Assembly: GCA_020853455.1 (NCBI GenBank)
Contig: JADYYV010000256.1
Span: 1-16,810 of the forward strand
Direction: 5' to 3'
Length of the DNA: 16,810 nt
Source: Alphaproteobacteria bacterium
GTDB lineage: Bacteria; Pseudomonadota; Alphaproteobacteria; Micavibrionales; UBA2020
Shown in pieces: positions 1 to 6,993 of this stretch. How positions within the stretch are numbered: the stretch's first letter is position 1; each line of letters opens with the position of its first letter. The position numbers were made by a program, and so were the translations under genes. The notes below the pieces were generated by a model that saw only the letters and a list, made by a program, of their open reading frames with translations, made no database searches and had not been told where the DNA came from.

Positions 1-108
1 GGCGTGTTCGGCCGACAGGAATTTCTCCAGCGCCTGCATATAGGGCTGCGCGAATTCCGCGCCGGTCACGGTTTTCCAGCTGTCGTCGATGTGCGGCTTG
101 CCTGTCAT
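1..108 (-). CDS. ung: Uracil-DNA glycosylase, N-terminal fragment (runs off left edge)
   Basis: Only the first 36 codons are in the window. The reverse strand from the ATG at 106-108 reads MTGKPHIDDSWKTV, then GAEFAQPYMQALEKFLSAEH. This matches the opening of family-1 uracil-DNA glycosylases (a SW..vL..EF..pYM..L..FL..E pattern), which remove uracil from DNA at the first step of base-excision repair. The catalytic water-activating motif lies outside the window, so activity cannot be judged. The frame stays open upstream of the chosen ATG, so a longer start is possible; no strong Shine-Dalgarno decides it. The gene is divergent from prmB, with under 100 bases between them for both promoters. 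The identification rests on a short stretch. Confidence 0.7.
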   Translation of the reverse strand, partial: MTGKPHIDDSWKTVTGAEFAQPYMQALEKFLSAEHA

Positions 109-204
109 GACTGCTTTTTGCCACGAAACCGCGCCGAAGGGAATGGATTTTGGCTGAAAACCGCGATAAACTGCCCCCAGATTTAACCAGACCGGACAAA
201 ATCC

Positions 205-1194
205 ATGCCCGCCAAAAAGAAACCCGCCGCCAAAAAAGCGAAAGCCGCCGCCCCCAAAATCAAAACCCTGCCCGCGCCCAAACTGGACGCGAAGGCGGCG
301 GTGCGGGAGCTTTCGACCGTGCGCGACTTTATCCGTTATGCGGTCAGCAAATTCCAGCGCGCGGATTTGTTTTACGGCCACGGCACGTTTTCGCCGTTTG
401 ACGAAGCGGTGTTCGCGGTGCTGGAAGGCCTGCGCCTTCCCATCGAACAGCTGGAGCCGTATTACGACGCCAAACTGCTGGCGACGGAAAAGAAACACCT
501 CGCCGATATCATCGAAAAGCGCATCACGACCCGCAAGCCGCTTGCGTATGTCCTGAACAAAACATATCTGCAGGGCCATCCGTTCTATGTCGATGAACGC
601 GTGATCGTGCCGCGCTCCTATATCGCCGACCTGCTGTTCAAGGATGTGACGGATAACGAAGGCCTGCCGCTGATCGAAGATCCGTCGGCGGTCGAAAGCG
701 TGCTCGACCTCTGCTGCGGTTCCGGCTGCCTTGCCATCCTGGCCGCTAACCTGTTCCCCTTTGCCGAGGTGGATGCGGTTGATTTGTCCAGGGACGCGCT
801 GGAAGTGGCGAAAATCAACGTCGCGGCGTCCGACCATCGCGACCGCCTGCACCTGTTCAACGGCGACCTGTTCGCGCCGCTGAAGGGCAAGAAATACGAT
901 TTCATTATCACCAACCCGCCCTATGTCGACGCCGAATTGATGGAGGGGATGCCCCACGAATATTACCACGAACCGCAAATGGCGCTGGGTTCGGGCAATG
1001 ACGGGCTCGACATCACCCGCCGCATCCTGAAAGAAGCGCCCGAACACCTGAACGAGGGCGGGCATATCATCTGCGAAATCGGCTATGGCCGCGATCTGCT
1101 GGAGGCGGAATATCCGGAAATCGAATTCCTGTGGCTCGATACCGAAAACAGCGAGGGCGAGGTGTTCTGGCTCTCACGCGAACAGCTGGTTTAG
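205..1194 (+). CDS. prmB: Ribosomal protein L3 glutamine N5-methyltransferase PrmB
   Basis: A 329-residue S-adenosylmethionine-dependent methyltransferase of the PrmB/HemK family, which methylates a glutamine in ribosomal protein L3 during 50S assembly. The SAM-binding motif I is LDLCCGSGC at about residues 167-175. The N5-glutamine MTase signature NPPY is at 237-240 and is followed by VDAELMEGMPHEYYHEP. That 'VDA.....P.EY.HEP' stretch is what separates PrmB from the release-factor enzyme PrmC. The length is slightly above the usual ~300-310 because of an N-terminal tail of about 30 residues rich in Lys, Ala and Pro. The start at 205 has only a weak purine-rich element (GGAC) upstream. A deaminase gene follows 53 bases downstream on the same strand, perhaps cotranscribed. 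Confidence 0.92.
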   Translation: MPAKKKPAAKKAKAAAPKIKTLPAPKLDAKAAVRELSTVRDFIRYAVSKFQRADLFYGHGTFSPFDEAVFAVLEGLRLPIEQLEPYYDAKLLATEKKHLADIIEKRITTRKPLAYVLNKTYLQGHPFYVDERVIVPRSYIADLLFKDVTDNEGLPLIEDPSAVESVLDLCCGSGCLAILAANLFPFAEVDAVDLSRDALEVAKINVAASDHRDRLHLFNGDLFAPLKGKKYDFIITNPPYVDAELMEGMPHEYYHEPQMALGSGNDGLDITRRILKEAPEHLNEGGHIICEIGYGRDLLEAEYPEIEFLWLDTENSEGEVFWLSREQLV

Positions 1195-1247
1195 GCCTTT
1201 TCCTTTTTCAAAAATGCCCTAATATATTCAAACAGGGCAGGGACATC

Positions 1248-1700
1248 ATGCAAAAGCTGGAACTTACCGCACAGGATCACGAACTCGTCAAAGCCGCCTG
1301 CGAAACGGCCAAGAAATCCGTGCTGCAAATCTATAACGAAAAACTTCCGCCGCTGGTCACGGCCGCCGCGCGCCTCGATAACGGCGACATCGTGACGGGC
1401 GTCAACCTGATCACCGATGTGGGCAGCATTTCGATGTGCGCCGAGCCGTTTGCGATCAACGAAGCCAACCGCCGCGAAGGCCGCACCATCACCGCCATCG
1501 TCGCCGTCTATCACCGCCCGGGGTTTGAACCCAAGGTCATCCCGCCCTGCGGCCGCTGCCGCGAAGTGATCGTCGATTTCATTTCCAAGGGCCACGCCAT
1601 TTTGCGCGACCCGAAATCCGACAAGCTCTATAAAACCCCCACCGTCGAACTGCTGCCCGTCCGTTACGGCGATTTCTGGCAGGACGGCGAGCTGGTTTAA
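1248..1700 (+). CDS. Cytidine deaminase-like protein, blasticidin-S-deaminase type
   Basis: 150 residues from the ATG at 1248, preceded by AGGGCAGGGACATC, a good ribosome-binding site. The frame extends upstream to 1131, but that part lies inside prmB and has no family similarity. Zinc-site residues of the cytidine deaminase superfamily are visible: CAE at residues 64-66 (Cys ligand and catalytic Glu) and PCGRC at 100-104. The layout (TAQDHELVKAACE start, CAE.fAI.EA, TAIVAVyHRP, PCGRCREvI.DF, ELLPvrYGDFW ending) resembles blasticidin-S deaminases more than housekeeping Cdd. These enzymes hydrolytically deaminate cytosine nucleosides. The natural substrate is unknown, and resistance to blasticidin is only one possibility. 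It converges with the antiporter gene ending at 1707. Confidence 0.8.
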   Translation: MQKLELTAQDHELVKAACETAKKSVLQIYNEKLPPLVTAAARLDNGDIVTGVNLITDVGSISMCAEPFAINEANRREGRTITAIVAVYHRPGFEPKVIPPCGRCREVIVDFISKGHAILRDPKSDKLYKTPTVELLPVRYGDFWQDGELV

Positions 1701-1706
1701 TCCGCC

Positions 1707-2909
1707 TTAATGCTTCGCTTTTTTGCCGCGCTTCGGGATTTCGCCGAAGGCGCGCAGCAGCGGCGTCATGGTCAGCCCCTGCACGAAGACCGAGAAAGCG
1801 ACGACGGTGAAGGTGACCGTGGTAATCTCGGCGCGCATCGGCATATCTTCCGGCAGCCCCAGCGCAAGGCCCAGCGCCAGCGCGCCGCGCAACCCGCCCC
1901 AGAACAGCACGTGCTGGTGCTTCATGTCGATCTTCAGTTTCGATTTTGAAAACAGCGCGGCGAAGGGGTAAATCGCAACCGCGCGCCCCAGCGTGACCAG
2001 CAGGATCGCCACCACCGCCGCGCCCAGCACGGGGCCGAAATTCTGCTGCGTTTCATGCACGCCGATCAGGATGAAGATCAGCGAATTGGCGACGAAGGCC
2101 GCGTATTCCCAGAAATTCGTGACCGCCTCGCGCCCCTTGTCCGATATCGCGCCAAGATAGCCGAAGTTGCCGGTCAGTAGGCCGGCGGTCAGGCAGGACA
2201 GCACGCCGGAGAAATGGAAATGCTCGGCCAGCAAAAAGGACGAATAGGCGATGATGGTGGTCAGGCTGATTTCGACCAGGTGGTCATCGGTTTTGCCCGC
2301 GATGAACAGCACCGCGCCCGCCACGACGGAACCGACCGCGATGCCGCCGAAGACCGTCTTGAAAATGGTGAAGGCCACGTCGCCCGCGCCCATCGCCTGC
2401 GCGCCCGTCGCAAGGGCAAGGGCGATCACGAAGCCGACAGCCGCCGTGCCGTCGTTCAGCAGGCTCTCCGCCTCCACCAGCAGGCGCAGCCGGCCATGCA
2501 CGCCCGCTTCCTTGAATGTCGCGATGACGGATACGGGGTCGGTCGCGGCGATCAGGATGCCGAACACGCCCGCCGCCGCCATCGGCCAGCCCGCAAGGTA
2601 ATGCATGCCAAGCGCGGTCAGCCCCGCCGACAAAAGCAGCCCGACGGTGACGAAGGGCAGCAGCACGGGCATGTCTTTTTTCAGTTCCTTCCACGGAATG
2701 AACAGCGCCGCCTCGAAAATCAGCGGCGGCAGCAGCACGGTGAAAATCAGTTCCTTGGTGATCGGCAGGTTGAAGGGGTGGACGAAGGTAAGCCCGATGC
2801 CCGCCAGCACAAGGCCGACGCTGTACGGCAAACGCAGCTTGCGCGCCACCATCGCGACGATGGCCGCCAGCAGCAGCAGGAACTCGATTTTTTCGATCAG
2901 CGATTCCAT
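1707..2909 (-). CDS. CPA1-family Na+(K+)/H+ antiporter
   Basis: 400 residues from the ATG at 2907-2909. About 10-12 hydrophobic membrane segments are readable. Family motifs of monovalent cation:proton antiporters (CPA1/NhaP) are present: LPPLIFEAAL around 60-69, ATDPVSVIA at about 122-130 and EAESLLNDGTA at 146-156, which contains the Asn-Asp ion-binding pair. FWGGLRGALALGLAL near the C-terminus carries the conserved arginine. The start was chosen because its A is also the last base of the TGA stop of the upstream nhaD (TGATG). That overlap indicates translational coupling, and the longer open frame lies wholly inside nhaD. The protein has only a short basic C-terminal tail (PKRGKKAKH) and no cytosolic regulatory domain. 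Likely role: sodium extrusion and pH homeostasis together with NhaD. Confidence 0.88.
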   Translation of the reverse strand: MESLIEKIEFLLLLAAIVAMVARKLRLPYSVGLVLAGIGLTFVHPFNLPITKELIFTVLLPPLIFEAALFIPWKELKKDMPVLLPFVTVGLLLSAGLTALGMHYLAGWPMAAAGVFGILIAATDPVSVIATFKEAGVHGRLRLLVEAESLLNDGTAAVGFVIALALATGAQAMGAGDVAFTIFKTVFGGIAVGSVVAGAVLFIAGKTDDHLVEISLTTIIAYSSFLLAEHFHFSGVLSCLTAGLLTGNFGYLGAISDKGREAVTNFWEYAAFVANSLIFILIGVHETQQNFGPVLGAAVVAILLVTLGRAVAIYPFAALFSKSKLKIDMKHQHVLFWGGLRGALALGLALGLPEDMPMRAEITTVTFTVVAFSVFVQGLTMTPLLRAFGEIPKRGKKAKH

Positions 2910-4321
2910 CAGTTCAGCCCATTCAGCCAGATATGCGCGTAAATGCCGGCGGCGTAGCCGAGCGCGATGGCCCAGGTCCATTTCAGGTGCGCGAAAAAGG
3001 TGTAAGTGCCGCGCGCCTGCCCCATCAGCGCGACGCCCGCGGCGGAGCCGATCGACAGCAGCGACCCGCCGATGCCGGCGGTCAGCGTCACCAGCAGCCA
3101 CTGGTTATGGCTGATATCGGGTTCCAGGGTCAGCACGGCGAACATGATGGGGATGTTGTCGATGATCGCCGACAGCAGGCCGACCAGCACGTTGGCGGTG
3201 GTCGCGCCAAGGTCGATATAGAGGTATTTCGACATCAGCGACAGGTAACCCATCGCTCCCAGCCCGCCCACGCAGAGCATCACGCCGTAGAAAAACAGCA
3301 GCGTGTCCCATTCGACGCGCTTCAGGCTGACGAAAATATCGAACGGCTTGCGCGCCGGCTTGTAATTCGGGATATGCGCCAGCGCCGGCAGCTCGTCGAA
3401 ATCGCGGCGTTCGCGTTTTTCGATGAAGAAGCCGTAGATTTTCAGCAGGCCGAGGCCGGTCATCATGCCCAGGAAAGGCGGCAGGTGAAGTTCATGATGC
3501 AGCATCACCGTCATGAATACCGTGAACAGGAACAGCCCGATCACGATAAACCCGCCCCGCTTCACGTTTTCCTTCTGCTCCGGCGCGGCGGGCTGGGCTT
3601 TCGGAATCGCGAAATACATGGCAAAGGCAGGGATGATCCAGCTGACGACGGACGGGATGAACAGCGCGAAGAACTCCCTGAACTCCACAAGCCCTTTTTG
3701 CCACACCATCAGCGTCGTGATGTCGCCGAACGGGCTGAACGCGCCGCCGGCATTCGCGGCGACCACCACGTTGATGCAGGAAACAACGACGAATTTCGGG
3801 TGGCCCTGCCCCATCGCCAGCACGACCGCGCCCATCACCAGCGCCGTCGTCAGGTTGTCGGCGAGCGGGGAAATGAAGAACGCCAGCAGGCCCGTGACCC
3901 AGTAAATCGCGCGCAGCGACAGCTTGGCCGCCACCAGCTTCGCGCGCAGCGCGGCGAAGACGTTGCGTTCATCGAGCGTGTTGATATAGGACATCGCCGC
4001 CATGAGGAACAGCATCAGCTCGGCAAATTCCAGCAGGTTGTGGCGCAAAAGCGGCGCGACGTCGTCGCCCAGCCCTTTCTGGCCATAGCAGTACGCGACC
4101 AGCATCCAGATCAGCCCCGCGAACAGCATCACGGGCTTGGATTTGCGCAGGTGGATGTTTTCTTCAAGAATGACCAGCGAATAGGCCGTGCCGAATAGCG
4201 CAAGGCAGGCATAGCCCGCCCAGTGGCGCGTAAAATCTTGCGCGGCATCGGCGGCAAAAGCAGGTGCGGCGAAGGCGCATAATATTGTCGTGGTCATGGC
4301 GATCAGTTTTGACATGCGCAT
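2909..4321 (-). CDS. nhaD: Na+/H+ antiporter NhaD
   Basis: 470 residues and a polytopic inner-membrane protein. It has a cleavable-looking N-terminal signal (positive start, hydrophobic core, AFA-AD junction near residue 23), as several NhaD proteins do. The characteristic NhaD segments SPLADNLTTALVM (151-163) and NAGGAFSPFGDITTLMVWQ (190-208) are nearly intact. They belong to the ion-translocating core of this ion-transporter family, which exchanges Na+ or Li+ for protons, mostly at alkaline pH. Two ATGs two codons apart (4321 and 4315) are possible starts. It is the first gene of a two-gene unit with the CPA1 antiporter, whose start codon overlaps its stop by one base. No clear promoter or riboswitch was recognised in the ~75 bases upstream. 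Confidence 0.92.
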   Translation of the reverse strand: MRMSKLIAMTTTILCAFAAPAFAADAAQDFTRHWAGYACLALFGTAYSLVILEENIHLRKSKPVMLFAGLIWMLVAYCYGQKGLGDDVAPLLRHNLLEFAELMLFLMAAMSYINTLDERNVFAALRAKLVAAKLSLRAIYWVTGLLAFFISPLADNLTTALVMGAVVLAMGQGHPKFVVVSCINVVVAANAGGAFSPFGDITTLMVWQKGLVEFREFFALFIPSVVSWIIPAFAMYFAIPKAQPAAPEQKENVKRGGFIVIGLFLFTVFMTVMLHHELHLPPFLGMMTGLGLLKIYGFFIEKRERRDFDELPALAHIPNYKPARKPFDIFVSLKRVEWDTLLFFYGVMLCVGGLGAMGYLSLMSKYLYIDLGATTANVLVGLLSAIIDNIPIMFAVLTLEPDISHNQWLLVTLTAGIGGSLLSIGSAAGVALMGQARGTYTFFAHLKWTWAIALGYAAGIYAHIWLNGLN

Positions 4322-4397
4322 GGTATCGGCCCCGGGTTAGGTACTATAATGCCACCCACTTTAATCAAAGTGCCGCGGCTTCACAATCAAAACCGGA

Positions 4398-5441
4398 TCA
4401 GTTCGGCTTTATGACAGCCGTGGCGATTTTGGCGCGGTAGGCATCCGCTTCGGCTTGCGGCGTGCCGGCGGGCGGCGGCAGGAGGTCGAGCGGGGGGAGC
4501 AGCCTGTCGCGCGCGACCGCGTTGCCGAGGCTGAATTGCACGATGCGGGCGAAGGGGCTGACGTCCTCGTCCTCCGTCACGTAACGCGGCAGCTCGTGGT
4601 TGCTCTTGAACGGAAACCATTTGGGCAGCATGCCCTTGATTTCTTTTTGCACGGGCTTGCCGTCCTGCATCCGCGTTTCCCTGTCTTTCTTTTTGACGGG
4701 GCCGGTAATGATCGCGCTGTGGGGCGACAGGGTTTTAATTTTCAGCTTTTTCGCGAACCAGTCGAATACCGCGCGCAAGGGGGTCCACATGCGGTTCTTC
4801 ATGCTCACGATGCGGTCGTTAGTGGCTTCGAGGTACAGCGTGGTAAAGCGGTTTTTTTCCGCCCCCGGACGCGACATCACGCCGACGCTGACCAGTGCGA
4901 CTTCGTGCAGCACGTCGCGCGCGTCCTTGTCGCTATACCCGACCTGCTTCATCATCCTGACCGACGCGTTGAAACATTCCTGCGCCGTGATCGTGCCGGC
5001 GCTATAGGCGAAGAAAGTGACGTTGCGCAAATTCCTGCGTGCTTCATCCGGCGGCAGCGGCGTGCCGGTCACGTTGCCGTCGGCATCCATTTTGAAATCT
5101 TTGGCGACCAGCGGCATGATGACGCCGCGCGACAGGTCGTAGCCGTTTTCCGATGCGCGCTTGGCGGGAAACGCCTCGTAGGCGGCAAGGTTGAAAATTT
5201 CCTTCAGCCCCGCATGCGACCATACATATGTATCGGCCTGCCTGCCCTGTTCGGTCGCATTCGTCAGTTCGTTGATGCCCTTGAACGCGGCGCGGATATG
5301 CTGCGGCGTGTCGTCATAGGTGAAAAATCCGGTCAGGAAAATGACGGCGGGCTTTTCAAGGCGCAGGGTATCAAGATCGACCTGCTGCAGCCCGTGGGCC
5401 GCAACCTCGTCCTGCTTTGCGCGCCGCCATAGCTTGCCCAT
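4398..5441 (-). CDS. Hypothetical protein with alpha/beta-hydrolase-like features
   Basis: 347 residues, no family recognised with confidence. KPAVIFLTGFFTYDD at about 30-44 looks like the first strand and oxyanion loop of an alpha/beta hydrolase. NVTFFAYSAGTITAQE at about 140-155 looks like the nucleophile elbow, but with Ala-Tyr-Ser-Ala-Gly instead of Gly-x-Ser-x-Gly. HSAIITGP and SNHELPRY further on could supply a histidine. There is no signal peptide or membrane segment. The C-terminus is proline-rich (LPPLDLLPPPAGTP) and short. The gene sits between nhaD and the YeiH-family gene, on the same strand but with about 75-base gaps on both sides, so it may be independently transcribed. A lipase/esterase or acyltransferase function is a guess from the fold pattern only. 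Confidence 0.7.
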   Translation of the reverse strand: MGKLWRRAKQDEVAAHGLQQVDLDTLRLEKPAVIFLTGFFTYDDTPQHIRAAFKGINELTNATEQGRQADTYVWSHAGLKEIFNLAAYEAFPAKRASENGYDLSRGVIMPLVAKDFKMDADGNVTGTPLPPDEARRNLRNVTFFAYSAGTITAQECFNASVRMMKQVGYSDKDARDVLHEVALVSVGVMSRPGAEKNRFTTLYLEATNDRIVSMKNRMWTPLRAVFDWFAKKLKIKTLSPHSAIITGPVKKKDRETRMQDGKPVQKEIKGMLPKWFPFKSNHELPRYVTEDEDVSPFARIVQFSLGNAVARDRLLPPLDLLPPPAGTPQAEADAYRAKIATAVIKPN

Positions 5442-5518
5442 GCGCCTGTCATTCCCCGGTTATAATATGTGCGCCACTTTACCAGAAGCGGGCAGGGGGT
5501 GCAATTCGCGCGGTTATG

Positions 5519-6454
5519 TTAATGGATATAGCCCGCCATAATGGCCCAGAGCGAGCCCGTCGCCGCCAGCACCCACAGCGCCACGCCCAGCAGGAACGCG
5601 CCCGCGCCCGCCGATTTCAGCGTATCGCGCGTCAGGCTGGTGCCGATCAGGAACAGCGTCAGCACCAGCAGCCGTTTTGCAATGGCCACGATGATGTCGG
5701 CTGCGAAATGAATGTTGGGGAAGCTGGAGAAAAAAGCCGCCATCGCGATGAAGCCCAGAATGAACCACGGGAATTTGCGCTTGCCGCGCCCGGCGAAAAT
5801 ATATCCCGCCACCAATGACACCGGCAAAATCCACAGCGCCCGCGCCAGTTTCACCGTCGTGCCGGTCTGCAATGCCTCCGTGCCGTATTGCAGCGTCGCG
5901 CCCACGACGGAACTGGTATCGTGTATCGCCAGCGCCGCCCACAGCCCGAACTGGTGTTCCGTCATCTGCAGCAGGTGGCCGATGAAGGGAAACACCACCA
6001 GCGCCGCCGCATTCAGCAGGAATACCGTGCCCATCGCAACCGAAATCGATTTTGCCTTGGCGTCGATCGCGGGCGCGACTGCCGCAATCGCGCTGCCGCC
6101 GCAAATCGCGGTGCCGACGGCGATCAGGATGCCGGTATCGCGCTCCGTCTTGAATAATTTCGCCAGCGCGAATGCCGCCGCCAAGGTCAGCGACAGGCCG
6201 ATAAAGGTATAACCCACGCCCGCCGCGCCCACTTTGGCGATTACGCCCAGATCCATGCCCGCGCCAAGCCCGATCACGGCGATGCTGAGGAAAAGCTTTG
6301 AAAACCGCTTGGTGCGTTCTTCTTCGGGATTGCCGAACGCCAGCGCGACCCCCATGCCCATCAGCAGCGCGACCGGCGACGTGATGAACGGCGTCAGGCA
6401 GGCGATCCCGCCCGCCGCCATCGCCGCCAGCGCGATATTCGGGTTTTTATTCAT
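5519..6454 (-). CDS. YeiH/UPF0324-family putative sulfate exporter
   Basis: 311 residues with about 10 hydrophobic segments. The family-typical motifs GTAICGGSAIAA (about 114-125) and IHDTSSVVGA (177-186) identify the YeiH/UPF0324 group of inner-membrane transporters. Some members were annotated as putative sulfate exporters, but substrates are not firmly established. The start ATG (6452-6454) overlaps the end of the upstream SET-domain gene by eight bases (…GATGAATAA…), so the two are probably translated from one message. Length and topology are normal for the family and no truncation is seen. It ends about 75 bases before the hypothetical hydrolase-like gene. Confidence 0.87.
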   Translation of the reverse strand: MNKNPNIALAAMAAGGIACLTPFITSPVALLMGMGVALAFGNPEEERTKRFSKLFLSIAVIGLGAGMDLGVIAKVGAAGVGYTFIGLSLTLAAAFALAKLFKTERDTGILIAVGTAICGGSAIAAVAPAIDAKAKSISVAMGTVFLLNAAALVVFPFIGHLLQMTEHQFGLWAALAIHDTSSVVGATLQYGTEALQTGTTVKLARALWILPVSLVAGYIFAGRGKRKFPWFILGFIAMAAFFSSFPNIHFAADIIVAIAKRLLVLTLFLIGTSLTRDTLKSAGAGAFLLGVALWVLAATGSLWAIMAGYIH

Positions 6455-6917
6455 CCTTGCCCCATCTGCCGCTGTCGCGCATACGGCGCATCGTCAGCCA
6501 TGACAGGCCGTAATTAATGCTGATTTCGGTATGCGCGGGGATGTGTTTGCGCGCGAACAGCTTGTAATACACGGCGTGATGCTCGATTATTTTTTCGGCA
6601 TGGGCGTTCGCCTCCACCATGTGGTTGCAATACGACACAACGCCCATCGCCATGCAGCTCGCTTTTTTCGCGTCGGCAATTCCTTCGCGGCGCAGGTAAT
6701 CTTCGGGCATGTGTTCGGTGCTGAAATAATAATCGGCGATGATGGTGTCCGCGACGATCGCGGTATCTTTTTCATTGAAGATGAAAACGGGCGCAACCTC
6801 GATCGTTTCGCCCTGCGCGATGTCGTGTTCGCAAAACACGCCGCGGCCCTTGCCCGTGACCGGGCTGAAATACAATCCGTCCTTGCGGAACAGCGTCGTG
6901 GGCTTGATTTTAAACAT
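6447..6917 (-). CDS. Small SET-domain protein (putative protein-lysine methyltransferase)
   Basis: 156 residues, essentially a bare SET domain. GKGRGVF at 22-28 is the usual N-terminal SAM-site strand. CNHMVEANA at 97-105 corresponds to the NHsc.pNa motif, and EISINYG at 131-137 to the E(l/i)t.dYg motif with the catalytic-region tyrosine. There is no post-SET cysteine cluster and no extra domain. Such stand-alone bacterial SET proteins are presumed to methylate lysines on proteins; the target here is unknown. It is the first gene of a two-gene unit with the YeiH-family transporter (8-base overlap). It is divergent from the first tyrosyl-tRNA synthetase, with 76 bases between the two starts. 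Confidence 0.85.
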   Translation of the reverse strand: MFKIKPTTLFRKDGLYFSPVTGKGRGVFCEHDIAQGETIEVAPVFIFNEKDTAIVADTIIADYYFSTEHMPEDYLRREGIADAKKASCMAMGVVSYCNHMVEANAHAEKIIEHHAVYYKLFARKHIPAHTEISINYGLSWLTMRRMRDSGRWGKDE

Positions 6918-6951
6918 CGGGTATTCCGAAAAAAATTTTACCGATACAGCC

Positions 6952-6968
6952 TAGCAGCTTTTCTGCTA
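6952..6968. promoter_or_regulatory. Perfect dyad upstream of the first tyrS
   Basis: TAGCAG-CTTTT-CTGCTA is a perfect 6-bp inverted repeat with a 5-base spacer. It lies in the 76-base gap between the divergent SET-domain gene and tyrS1, about 25 bases before the tyrS1 start. It could be a protein-binding site or a 5'-UTR hairpin. There is no room in this gap for a peptide leader like the one before tyrS2. Confidence 0.35.
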
Positions 6969-6993
6969 CATTTGGAGCGGAAAGGGGAACATC

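Noticed and set aside
2214..4198. Long plus-strand ORFs (242 and 421 codons) opposite the antiporter genes
   Set aside because: They lie antisense to two well-supported membrane proteins and are Arg/His/Gln-rich low-complexity translations, typical of the complement of high-GC coding DNA.
4455..5432. 325-codon plus-strand ORF opposite the hydrolase-like gene
   Set aside because: The minus-strand frame has more natural composition and a hydrolase-like pattern; this one looks like its complement. Some doubt remains because the minus-strand protein is itself unidentified.
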